Source of the DNA: Nectonema munidae
Lineage: Eukaryota; Nematomorpha; Nectonematoida; Nectonematidae
Assembly: GCA_030549495.1 (NCBI GenBank)
Contig: JAUIRK010000189.1
Location: forward strand, 186,001-250,000
Direction of reading: 5' to 3'
Length of the DNA: 64,000 nt
Numbering within the stretch: the stretch's first letter is position 1; each line of letters opens with the position of its first letter. Position numbers and translations under genes: made by a program. Under the pieces are notes generated by a model. It saw only the letters and a program-made list of their open reading frames with translations. It made no database searches and had not been told where the DNA came from. Positions 54,621 through 64,000 of this stretch are shown one piece after another.

Positions 54621-55189
54621 AGAATTGACATTCAAAATGTTTTCATTTATAAAGGTATTCGCTTAAATATGTTTGAGCACTTGGGAAAATTTTATAAGTT
54701 GTCACAAATCTTAAAGCGAATAATCATCTTATGTTCATAATACACTTAGAAAGAATTTATCTTCCCATTAATAAGATATTTCAAATTTAAGTTTAAAAAA
54801 CAAAATGAACTAATGAAGAACTTTTAATATATCAACACGTTTCAACCCTTTTCACCCACATTTAAAATAAGTGATTTCTGCTGAATATTTTACACTTTAA
54901 AATTTAATTAAAAAAAACTAAAATATTTACTTAGTTAGTTTGGTATTAACCGTTGATAGGTATAATGGCAAAGATACTCGCTTATCATCCTCCACATCAA
55001 CTCAATATTTCTACCAAACAAGTGTTAAAAACCTGAAACCTAAAAAACAAAGTCCCATACTTCAGACATATAATTCAGAAATACATTTAAATACTCCAAT
55101 ATATTATTTATAAAGATAGGTTTATCAACAATTTTCTTGATAAAAAATCTAGCTACAATTAGAAATAAGAGAAATGAAATACAGGGCAC
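54621..55189. other. Non-coding stretch
   Basis: AT-rich; no gene or repeat recognised. Confidence 0.35.
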
Positions 55190-55320
55190 GCGCACCCTAT
55201 TTATTTTGGAAGCTTAAGCCTCCCCCCCCCCATTTTTGACCTGAGCTCCCCCCCCCCCTCCTCCACCCCTCACCCCCACTCAATTTTTCAAGCCTCTCCT
55301 CTCAATTTTTCAAGCTTAAA
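55190..55320. repeat. C-rich low-complexity stretch, MITE-like
   Basis: Runs of 10-12 C and repeated CAATTTTTCAAGCCTCTCC units. Resembles the interior edge of the fragment at 47434-47740 (CAAGCYCCCC units), so both may be one MITE family. Confidence 0.4.
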
Positions 55321-55421
55321 CAAGTTTTAATGAATTACATCTGATAAAGTGCCCTTGTGAAGAAGTCTTTTCTTTGTACATTGGTAGTTTCAATAAATAG
55401 ATTATAAAATTGTCTAGAGCA

Positions 55422-55520
55422 AGGTTTTCCAACGGGGTCCACATGGACCCCTAAGGGTCCATTGGGAATTTAAGGGGGTCCATGGACCAAAATATCTTTT
55501 ACACAGTAAAGGGTCCATGT
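55422..55520. mobile_element. hAT MITE end
   Basis: GCAAGGTTTTCCAACGGGGT then GGACCCCTAAGGGTCCATTG looks like the outer end of a hAT MITE (CAAGGTTTTCCAAC type). No partner end was fixed. Confidence 0.35.
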
Positions 55521-56353
55521 CCATGAAGTCTTTGCCAAAAATAAATAATATGTAAACAAATAACAAATGAGTTATCAGCATCCACTGCTTTTAGCGCTTA
55601 ATTGACAAGCTATTTATGCAAAATATTCTAAAATGGGTATACTAAAAAGTGTATAATAGTAAAATAAAATTTGGATGTAAGCATATTTTATATGGTTTGG
55701 AATAACAATTTCCTAAAATGTTAAATTACTATACTGACTGAGCGACGGATACCACAATATATTTATATTTATTCTTTTTGTGTAATAAGAGTTACAAGTT
55801 AATTCTACAATACATTATTAGCGAATAGTATCTGTGATTCCATGTTTAGTTTGAATGAAGTTGATTACAGTAATCTCTAGCTACTTGGCGCTTTGATTAT
55901 ATCGGATTTTATTTGAAAGTCATTATTGTATATCCCGCTATTTCAGCACTTGAAATATAATACTTGTTTCATTGAATTATTGAAGTTCAAATGATTGTGA
56001 TGATAATATCGATTTTTTCAAAATTTTGACACACATGCTGCAAAGGAATAAGGCGAAGAGCACTCTCTGTCTTTGTACTTGTTATTTTTTGTGTCATTTT
56101 TTAATAATCGTCCTTGTTTTGGTAAGCGTATTATATTATACATATTTGTAAGATGCTTAAAATCCCCCCTTTGTAAGATGGAAATACGATCGAAGGGAAG
56201 AAGTTGTGAAAGTGCTTGAATTTTGTGGCATGATAAATACCTAAGATCATTCCCAATAGACATCAACCTAAAGAGGGAGGAGGGGTCTCCTCAAGTTGAC
56301 ATTAAGCTAAATTGTGTATCCACTAAAACTGACATAGGTTGACAAGAGGGGGG
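55521..56353. other. Mostly non-coding; one unassigned minus-strand frame
   Basis: The minus-strand frame at 56018-56266 (CHKIQALSQLLPFDRISILQ, RGDFKHLTNMYNIIRLPKQG) has less AT bias than chance frames and could be a real exon or transposon piece, but I recognise no family. A GACATCAACCT / GTTGACATTAAGC motif near 56263-56310 recalls the MITE at 49192. Confidence 0.3.
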
Positions 56354-56680
56354 CAGGCCCGTAGCTAGGACTTTTCAATTGGGAGGGCTGGAAAAAATTT
56401 GGGGGGGGGGGGGGGGGGTACAAAATTTTTTTGGTACTTATGGGTTATCTCTCCTCCATTAAAAAACTTTTTTTAGTAAATTACTGAAAAAAATTTTAAA
56501 GTGGGAGGGAGATAACTAATAAGTACCAAATTTTTATATATAGTCTAAAAATAAACCATTTTTTGAACCCTTTATTAATATCGAAATATATTAGGTTAGA
56601 AGGGGGGGGGGGGGGCTCTGAATCTGAATCTGAGATCCCATTGGCTTAGCCCCCTCCTGCTCTCGCTGGCTACGGGCCTG
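56354..56680. mobile_element. CAGGCCCGTAGCTAGG MITE with long G runs
   Basis: Inverted ends CAGGCCCGTAGCTAGG and GCTGGCTACGGGCCTG (15 of 16 pair). Each end is followed inward by a run of about 14-18 G. 327 bp, non-coding. No clear 8-bp duplication, so the superfamily (hAT-like suspected) is uncertain. Confidence 0.7.
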
Positions 56681-56713
56681 AATCCTGCACTCCACTTAGT
56701 ACCTGTCTCTTAA

Positions 56714-56811
56714 CTCTTTCTGATATTGTTTTTCTATCGTCCTCAATGAGTTTTTATATAACTTAAACAGAAGATTTTTGGGATACTGGTGTCGCATTGT
56801 GCCTGAAAGAG
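56714..56811. mobile_element. TTAA MITE (copy D)
   Basis: Between TTAA at 56710-56713 and 56812-56815; ends CTCTTTCTGATA and TGCCTGAAAGAG are imperfect inverted repeats. 98 bp, with one AACAGAAGA motif similar to the GCAGACGA motif in other copies. Confidence 0.6.
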
Positions 56812-56815
56812 TTAA

Positions 56816-57929
56816 TATAAAAATTAATATCCACTATTTTTTGATTTTTATTTGATGATAAATGCCCAAAATCTCATTCTAAATTCTACTAAAGTCAAAA
56901 AATATAATAAAAACAGATGAAAAATCACAGCGATGATAAAGATTTCAAATATATGAAGAAGAAACAACTGTAGGGAACGTAGAGCAAAGCTTTAGTATTT
57001 AGTTTAAAATGATCTATCGCTATTTTCACAGCTGACGCTGACAGACTTTTACTCTCTTATTATGAAGAATTTTCTTAAGCTTTGCTCCATTTTTCCCAAA
57101 AGTATTAGCCAATCAATACACATGTAAAGTGCACTTAGAGTTTAACTGGCCGTCCAATATTTGAACAAGACTTCTCATTAACTAGTCTCTTTCAGTGAAT
57201 TATTATAAAAAGTCATAGACTTTATACAAAACACTTTACACGCGTTCGGCAAAAAATTATTCTGAAGACCGCCTGTGACTAAAGTGCTGCGTGTTTGAGA
57301 ACCTATTTTCTTAACATTAACACTCCGAAACCTGCGGCTCTTATCCCGGTCTTTCCAGCGTCTTACATCTGGTTCTAGTAAAAAGTTACATCCCAAAGCC
57401 CTGTATCCCACGGAGTTTACTAATTATTATTACTTATGTAAAACGGTCATTTTCAATGCGGTCCAATGTTTGACCGTTATAAACAGATTTTACTGCAGGT
57501 ACTTTTATTGAACTAAAGCAAGTTTCTGGACCTTCTTTTCTTTCAGGATTACCAGAGGTATTGAGTTGTGTTCACCATATTCCAGATGTCTTTTCCCCCA
57601 AAAGAAAGGTGGATGGAAGGAGCTGAAAGGCACAACAAAAGTTTATTATGACTTTCTATTTTTAATGAGAATAAAACATGAATCAGAAGAACTGATCAGC
57701 TATGTCTTGCTTTCACGCTAAGTACATTTTGAATTTTTTTTTTGCTGATTTTATTTTAAACAATTTTTACATGCTAAACCTAAAAATGGAATCCGTTTTT
57801 TCCTATCACGTCGGGATTTTTTTCTAAAAGTAATTTTTGATTTGCTGTATTTTGTTAACTTCATTTATAAAAATTTAAAATAAGTGTTCTATTTTTTCAA
57901 GATTAATTTTATATTTTCTTGCATAATGT
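56816..57929. other. Mostly non-coding; one GC-richer unassigned frame
   Basis: Minus-strand frame 57178-57411 (ALGCNFLLEPDVRRWKDRDK, SRRFRSVNVKKIGSQTRS) lies in a locally GC-richer patch and looks more protein-like than neighbours. No family recognised. The left end of the transposon that follows should lie here but was not found. Confidence 0.3.
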
Positions 57930-59430
57930 GGCTTTGAAAAGAAAGTGTTTGAATTCTCCTGATTCATTTTGCTATATATGTGGAAGTTTTACAGTTCCGT
58001 AAAGAATGGTAATCAATGTGTTTGTTAAAAAAACATATTTTGCCCACTTTAAAATTAAATTAGGCGATCAATAAAGTTTGTGGGCTCCGCATATATTTTG
58101 CAAACCTTGCGTGGAAAATCTCCGTCAGTGTCCAAAAGAAAAAGTTTGTCTTTTGGAATTCTAATGATTTGGAGTGAGCAAAAAGACCATATCCATGATT
58201 GTTTCTTTTGTCTCACGAAAACTTCCGGTTTCATTAAGAAAAATAAAAAAACATTTCTTATCCAAATTTACCTTCAGCAAATCGTCCTATTAAACATTCA
58301 GAATGTCTGATTCAAGTGAAAAGGATGAAGAATATAAAATTGAAGCTTCTGATCAAAAAAAAATTATTTACTAAATCAGAACTGAATGATCTTATTAGAG
58401 ATCTAGGACTCTCAAAAGAACTTTCTGACAGAAAAATGTGTTACAAAAAGATGTAAACATAACATTTTATCGTAATAGAGAAAAAAACTTACTCAAATTT
58501 TTAAAAAATGATAAAGATTTTTTTGCTTTGATATTCCAGGTTTAGTGAAATGTATGGATGCAGAATGCTATGACATGAACAAATGGAGGCTTTTTATTGA
58601 CAGCTCCAAGAAAAGTTTGAAATGTGCACAACAAAAATATTTTTAGTGGAATACCTATTGGCTATTCAGCAAGTTTGAAAGAAAGTTATTAAAACAGCAA
58701 AATAATTTTAGAACTATTGAAATATGAAGAACACCAGTGGTCTATATGTGTAGATAGATCTTAAAATGGTCAATCTTTTATTAGGTCAACAAAGTGGTTG
58801 TACTAAATATACGTGCTTCTTATGCTTATGGGATAGTCGTGCTAAAGAAAAACATTGGACTCAAAAAATTTGGCCTAGCAGAGAAAAGTTCACAATTGGA
58901 AGAGAAAACATAAATAAAAAATTATTTTCCCTCCTCTCCATATAAAACTTGGACTTATGAAACAATTTGTCAAAGCTTTAGATGAAAACGGAGATTGTTT
59001 AAAATTTATATTAAAAGCATTACCCCATTTAAGCTATGAAAAAATTAAAGCTGGTGTTTTTGATGGAACGCAAATTAGAAAACTTATCAAGTGCACTGGT
59101 TTCATAAACACAATGAAGGTGAGTGAAAAAAAGCATGGAAGGCATTTGCAGCTCTAATTGATGGTTTTTTCGGAAATAGAAAAGATGAAAACTACGCAAG
59201 TTTGGTTGAAACTTTAATTGAAAGTTTTTGCAATTTAGGCTGCAATATGAACGTGAAGTTTCATTTCGAACAGCCATATTGAAAGATTTCGTGAAAATCT
59301 TGGAGCTGTAAGTGACGAGCACGGAGAGCACTTCCATCAAAGTTTTAAAGTCATGGATTGTTGGAGTATTCAAAGAGAGGATATAAATGCTAAATTTTCT
59401 AGAAAATCACATAAAAGAAAATTCGTTTAA
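57930..59430 (+). pseudogene. Unclassified zinc-finger transposase, decayed but full length
   Basis: Readable end to end through shifts. N-terminus: CLNSPDSFCYICGSFTVP, then KVWAPHIFCKPCVENLRQC and MIWSEQKDHIHDCFFCLTK with TSGFIKKNKK, two Cys-rich modules. Then KSELNDLIRDLGLSKELSD, GLVKCMDAECYDMNKWRLF with IDSSKKSLKC, GYS-type serine loops, MVNLLLGQQSGCTKYTCFLC, LMKQFVKALDENGDCLKFIL, KIKAGVFDGTQIRKLIKCTG, GFFGNRKDENYASLVETLIE and a C-terminus SDEHGEHFHQ then NAKFSRKSHKRKFV, stop at 59428-59430. I recall this order from multicopy invertebrate proteins ('WRLFIDSSKRSLK', 'KLGLMKQFxKAL') thought to be transposases; I cannot give a superfamily name. IDSS and NENG or DEHGE acidic sites are catalytic candidates only. 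At least five breaks. Confidence 0.65.
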
Positions 59431-59457
59431 ATAAAAAGTTAATTCAGATAAAATTTC

Positions 59458-59652
59458 CTTAAATTTTTGATTTTGATTGACAGTTTTTGACATGAAAGGG
59501 TCATTCAACTACCATGAAAATAGTATCAAAAGATGCAGCTAGCGATTTTACGAAGTCACGAAATTTGAAGGGATATGATGCGGCCAATTTTGTACAATTA
59601 TTTTTTTTGTTAGAAGGGGGAGGGGGCGTTTTACGCCCCAACACTAATAGCG
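59458..59652 (-). mobile_element. Terminal 195 bp of the satellite-bearing TTAA family, next to the transposase
   Basis: Reverse complement of the first ~190 bp of the element at 22409 (and at 60654): TTTTGATTTTGATTGACAG, GACATGAAAGGGTCATTC, CTACCATGAAAATAG, GATGCAGCTAGCGATTTT and, at the end, ACGCCCCAACACTAATAGCG before TTAA at 59653-59656. It begins only 27 bp after the stop of the transposase at 57930-59430, so it is the 3' end of the element carrying that gene. The other end was not found. Confidence 0.8.
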
Positions 59653-59656
59653 TTAA

Positions 59657-60325
59657 AGTGTTAATAGAGGTAATTTTTCAAATTTTGCTTTTGACTACGT
59701 CATGGATAGAAGGTGAAATAGGCAATTCCGTTAAAAGTTTGGTGAGTTCATATTTGTTAAAGTGCAATTTTGTCATTTTCAAATTTATTATCGTTTTTAA
59801 AATGTTTTAGCCACTTGTGTAAAAGGTTGTTTATAAGGTAATTTGTATTAAGAATAAGAATATAGAAAATTTTTTATTTTTTCATAATGAAAGATAAATT
59901 CCTATTCGATTACTTAGTCGATTTGTGAAAAATATAGTTTCACAATAAAAATAAACGGTATCGGCATCCTGTATTTTTTAAGAACACTTTTAACCCTTAT
60001 TGAACCAGATATAGTAAAAAAGTTTATTTGAGAATAAAATTTTAAAATTAGCATTAGAAAAAACAAATTAAAAATATATTGATATAAAATATAAAAAAAA
60101 AATTTTTTTCCATGATTTGAAGAATTTATTTTTATATTTTCACATTTTAAAAAATAGTCAACAAGAGAAATTCTGAAATCTTTTTGTTTTATTTTATTTG
60201 AGTGCAATAAACAATAAAATCTCCAACTGAAAACAACCGATAGATTAATTGCGTTTACGATTGAATTCCAATACCATTTTTTACCAAATATGCAGTCTAT
60301 AATCGGAAAGAGCTTGGTCCATCAC
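59657..60325. other. Non-coding AT-rich stretch
   Basis: No gene or repeat supported. Confidence 0.35.
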
Positions 60326-61119
60326 ATCCACACTAGTGTGTCCACTTTAAGGTCTTTTTTTCATTCCACGGGGAACGAGGACCTCGAAATTTTTGAAATA
60401 TTTCCCCGGGGAAGAAAAAGCGTTTTTTTTCACAATAAAAAAACTCTTCTAAAATGAAAAAATATAAAGTATTCTGAAAGTTTTTATTAGTTCAAAAGTT
60501 GATGAATAAAATTATTTAAAAAAAATGTAAAAAAATATTCATGAAAGGTTTTATGCTTTTTAAATTCTTGAACAAATTTTCCAAACTTCAGGCCTTTTTT
60601 TTGTTTCCAAATAAAGGTCAAACGTTTTTTTCATTATTTTATTTCTGCTTTAACCCTATTAGTGCTGGGGGGAGGGGGGCGTAAAACCCTTGACTAAAAA
60701 ATTAATTGTAGAAAATTGGCTGAATCATATCCCTTAAAATTTTGTGACTTTTCCTAAAATCGCTAGCTGCATCTTTTGAAACCATTTTCATGGTAGTTGA
60801 ATGAACCCTTCATGTCCAAAACTGTCAATCAAAATCAAAAATTAAAATTTTTCAGCAAAATTTTGACATTATCTGTACTTAACCTTATAACTTAGGATCT
60901 ATATTATATAATACCCTGAAAATTTATAATTATATACAGTTTGGAACGCATAACACTTTATGTATTTAATTTTTTCAATAATCATTGCTACTTTTTAAAA
61001 AATGTCAATCAAAATTTTAATTGATCAAAAATATATGTAATAAAATATACCTTCAAATTTTACATAAAATATATGTTTTTATACTAAATCGGTCATTCTG
61101 TTTTCATTTCTGGACTCAT

Positions 61120-62030
61120 TTTTTACATTTAGGATTTGAAAATACCTATAAGTGTTAATCAAATTTGCGGTTTACTTCTAAAAATTATCTCCAAAACATT
61201 CATTCAAATTTTACAATGAAATATATGTTATACTAAATCGGCCATGCTGATTTCATTTCTGGACTCATTTTTTACATTTAGGATGTGAAAATACCTATAA
61301 GTGTTAATCAAATTTGCGGTTTACTTCTAAAAATTGTCTCCAAAAACATTCATTCAAATTTTACAATTAAATATATGTTTTTATACCAAATTAACCATGC
61401 TAGTTTCATTTATGGACTCAATTTTTGCAGTTTGAATTTGAAAATACATATAAGTATCAATTAAATTTTCGTTTAGTTCTAAAATTTGTTTTTATAGCAA
61501 ATAGATCATGATGATTTCATTTCTGAACACAGTTTTCCCATTTAGGGATTTTACTGCTAGTGTCAATAAAATTTGCGGTTTATGTCTGAAAACTATATCC
61601 CAAAATATTCTCTCTAATTTTACATGAAATATGTTTTTATACCAATTCGACCATGATAATTTTTATCTCTGAAATCATTTTTTGCATTTAGAGGTTTTAA
61701 ATGTCAGAAAGTGTCAATCAAATTTTCGATTTACGTCTAATGTCTACAGAAATATTTTTGAAATTTAAATAAAATATCTGTTTTTATGCCAAATGGAAGA
61801 TGCTGGTTTCATTTTTGGACTCAGGTTTGGCATTTATGGTTTTAAAATATCTGAAAGCTTGAATCAGATTTGCGGTTTACTTCTAGATACTGTCTTCAAA
61901 AATATTTTCAAAAAAAATAAAATATCTGTTTTATACCAAATCGACTATGCTTTTTTTATTTCTGTACTGGATTTTGGATAATAGGGTTAAAAAATATCTC
62001 GAAGTTGCAATTGAATTAGTAATGTATGCC
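61120..62030 (+). repeat. Left ~150-bp tandem array in copy 2
   Basis: About seven units, starts near 61127, 61280, 61432, 61543, 61691, 61833 and 61979, corresponding to units of the array at 22880-24240; the three extra units of copy 1 lie among its first five. Confidence 0.75.
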
Positions 62031-62827
62031 TGAAAATCAGTTCTGTAAAAAAAATTCAAAAAATGGCTGCATATTAGGTATATAGTAAAAATATACTTTT
62101 TTTGTATATTTTGGATTATAATACTTTCTACAATCATCTTGAGTATGAAATATTTATTAAAAAAATAAAACGTATTATAAAATCTTTTGAAAATTTGTAT
62201 AAGAGAAGGAACCAAGTTGAAAACGAATTGAAAAGAGAACATGTGATCAAAACAAATAATTTAAAAAAATATGTATCTTGACTAAATGGAAGATCTACAA
62301 TGTTCTAATGAACTAGGAAGTGGTTTAATTATATAATATTAGATGCTTCAAAAAAGATTTTGACTGTTAAAAAGAAGTTACTCTTTTACAAATGAAAAAT
62401 ATTTAAATCTATAGCTTATCATCTAGGATTACAGTTAACATTTTACTAAGATGGGTAGGAAATCTGAAAATTTAGAATAGGTCAGATTTATCAAAAATGG
62501 CACATATGCCAATATGTGAGAATTTAGTCACTATCAAGATATTTTTAATTTAAATTGAATTTGTCCATCTTTTTCCTTTTGTGTCAAAGAGATCATTTTT
62601 TAGATGAAGAACATTGACAACTTTTTGTAATTGACCAATCAACATCACGAATGATTCATCAGAAAAAAACCTTTGAAATGAGATTGGTTGACAAATATTC
62701 AGGCCTGATAATAAAATACACTATACTGATAAAAAAGTCTAAGATCATCAAGAAGATTCCTTAATCAGAATGCTTTGAGAGAGGAAAAAAGTAATTTTAT
62801 CATTATAAAAAAATTTTCAAACACACA

Positions 62828-63430
62828 TAAGCGCTCTATGAAAAAATACCTTTCCCACTTAGGGTTGAACATTCTACCCTCGAGATCAACCTTTCTCTTC
62901 TTACAGGCGGGACGACAGACATTAGCTTGAATAAAAATTATTATTATACAAAAAACAAAATATCACAAAGCTTAATCTTTTTTGATTATTGTAGAATTGA
63001 AAAATTAAAATTTAGTTGCTACATGAGTATATTATGATACACTGTAAATTCACTATAAATTCATGACAATCAGTTAAGCGCAGTGGGCATCTGTTGTTAT
63101 GTTTGCTCTCTTGCAAATACTCCATTACAATTGATATCAGATGTGTATGATGAATCAGTCTCTACCAAACACAGCTGTCTTACATATGAAATAAGATTTC
63201 TTGAAAATATGCTCGTCTAGTACGAAAACAAATACATAAATAGGCTGCGATGCAACCTTATATAGTACTAATGCTGATAATCAAAAAACATCTTATTTTA
63301 ATTTCTTGAAGGTATGCCCGCCAGATTCTATTAACTAAAATTAAAAGATCGGCAGGCCGGATGAAAATGTTTGGCGGGCCGTACTTGGTCCGCGGGCCGG
63401 AGGTTGCCTACCCCTGCAGTAAACACAGCC
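62828..63430. mobile_element. Insert in copy 2 with hAT-type end
   Basis: Replaces the right array of copy 2. It ends GGCGGGCCGTACTTGGTCC and GGAGGTTGCCTACCCCTG, which reads outward as CAGGGGTAGGCAACCTCC, a hAT terminus type seen widely in animals. The left end is not clear, so deletion may have accompanied the insertion. Confidence 0.5.
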
Positions 63431-63541
63431 TAATTTTTTGACAGGTTTGATAAAAAATGGACATCACCACTGAATCTTATTAATATCTGAGAAAAATAGG
63501 GGGGGGGGGGCACTTGAGCTGCCCAGCACTAATAGGGTTAA

Positions 63542-63663
63542 ACCTTTGAGGACCAGTGGGTCACCAGTGACCCAAGAAATGAAAATCGTCTGCTTTGAAT
63601 ATATAAAATTCCATTGAAAAAGAAAGCAGACGAATCCTCTTCAAAATGTTGGTCCTCAAAGGG
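63542..63663. mobile_element. TTAA MITE (copy F), sharing a TTAA with copy 2
   Basis: Ends ACCTTTGAGGACCA and TGGTCCTCAAAGGG; TTAA at 63538-63541 and 63664-63667. The left TTAA is also the right TTAA of the element at 60654-63537, so one inserted into the other's target duplication. Contains ATCGTCTGCTTTG and AAAGCAGACGAAT. Confidence 0.9.
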
Positions 63664-63879
63664 TTAATACAATTTTTTTGTTTCATCAAAAAATGTAGAT
63701 TTAAAATTTTGATTTGACTTAAAACTATAAAATTAGCCAAAATTTTCATCAACAGTTCAGCACAGAAACAAATCGAAAAACTCAAAACTCCTCGGGAGTC
63801 GATGAATGAGTTTCGAGGAGTAAAAATTTCCCAGGGAATAGGCGATGAGAATCCCCGGGGTGGACACCCTAATCCACAC

Positions 63880-64000
63880 CACCCATGCATTCATTATAAA
63901 CCTTGACAATATTTGGCATATTAACTGAAACATTGCTTTTTCCTTTGACTCTTCTAGTTTTACTTAGAGGCAAAGCTCCAATGGCGTTGCTACAAAGTGT
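63880..64000. other. Window end, nothing recognised
   Basis: No feature supported after the ATCCACAC duplication. Confidence 0.3.

Larger units (their letters stand above)
60654..63537. mobile_element. Satellite-bearing TTAA element, copy 2
   Basis: Bounded by TTAA at 60650-60653 and 63538-63541; ends CCCTATTAGTGCTGGGG and GCCCAGCACTAATAGGG. From 60700 to about 62827 it follows copy 1 (22440-25030) at perhaps 95% identity, but with seven instead of ten left-array units and almost no right array. 62828-63430 is unrelated inserted DNA. The last ~100 bp match copy 1 again. Confidence 0.85.
60334..63871. mobile_element. hAT-like element hosting other transposons
   Basis: Starts TAGTGTGTCCACTTTAAGG and ends GGGGTGGACACCCTA; TAGKGTGTCCAC inverted ends agree at 11 of 12. 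Flanked by a perfect 8-bp duplication ATCCACAC (60326-60333 and 63872-63879). Without the elements nested in it (60654-63537 and 63542-63663) only about 520 bp remain, with CCCCGGGG-containing subterminal parts, so the host is a short MITE. Confidence 0.85.

Noticed and set aside
56400-56620. G-quadruplex or telomere-like function of the long G runs
   Set aside because: The runs lie just inside MITE ends and are simple homopolymers, likely slippage products; no telomeric repeat.

Overview
The window is about 70% A+T eukaryotic (metazoan) DNA made almost entirely of transposable elements at different stages of decay, many nested in one another. Evidence for an animal genome: spliced short exons; a 3'-terminal acidic exon resembling the FACT subunit SPT16; a pair of seven-transmembrane receptor genes; and animal transposon superfamilies side by side (hAT of ZBED5 and ZMYM1 types, piggyBac, Merlin, animal CACTA/EnSpm, FLYWCH-MULE, pogo-like, CR1/Jockey-type and RTE-type LINEs, tRNA-derived SINE pieces). 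I cannot name the species; an AT-rich invertebrate fits best. No retroviral, LTR or Polinton gene was recognised. All family names come from remembered protein motifs; no search was run.

Layout. 1-1.6 kb: SPT16-like exon followed by a TTAA MITE. 2.0-4.5 kb: a bounded hAT element (ZBED5-like). 5.6-10.7 kb: TTAA MITE, an internally deleted transposase, a tRNA-like piece, an AAAACGTCC-repeat MITE and a hAT remnant. 11.0-12.1 kb: receptor gene 1 (minus) and its promoter. 12.6-18 kb: transposon debris and an orphan third copy of the receptor promoter. 18-21.1 kb: piggyBac copy 1 inside an old satellite-bearing TTAA element. 21.3-28 kb: a LINE split by a 4.65-kb TTAA element that carries two arrays of ~150-bp repeats and a 705-bp MITE. 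28.0-30.6 kb: a well-bounded Merlin element. 30.8-31.7 kb: CACTA remnant. 32.2-37.9 kb: a block between 53-bp direct repeats, with a 28-bp tandem array and a small FLYWCH-MULE. 38.9-44.1 kb: a hAT element interrupted by a CACTA element that has a transposase gene and a SAM-domain gene. 45-51 kb: piggyBac copies 3 and 2. 51.2-52.7 kb: identical 102-bp direct repeats around RTE-like LINE debris. 53.4-54.6 kb: receptor gene 2. 55-57 kb: MITEs and long C or G runs. 57.9-59.65 kb: an unclassified zinc-finger transposase whose 3' flank is the end of the satellite-bearing TTAA family. 60.3-63.9 kb: a hAT-like element holding a second satellite-bearing TTAA element.

How the parts relate. The two receptor genes are host genes, both 318 codons, intronless and with the same promoter block. 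The rest is a stack of insertions whose relative ages can be read from nesting: LINE older than the satellite TTAA element, which is older than its 705-bp MITE; the old TTAA copy older than piggyBac 1; piggyBac 2 older than its TTAA MITE; hAT older than CACTA; Merlin older than its TTAA MITE. The most unusual items are the satellite-bearing TTAA family and its apparent link to the transposase at 57.9-59.4 kb, the CACTA element with its SAM-domain partner and odd 79-bp junction duplication, and the receptor family with its orphan promoter.
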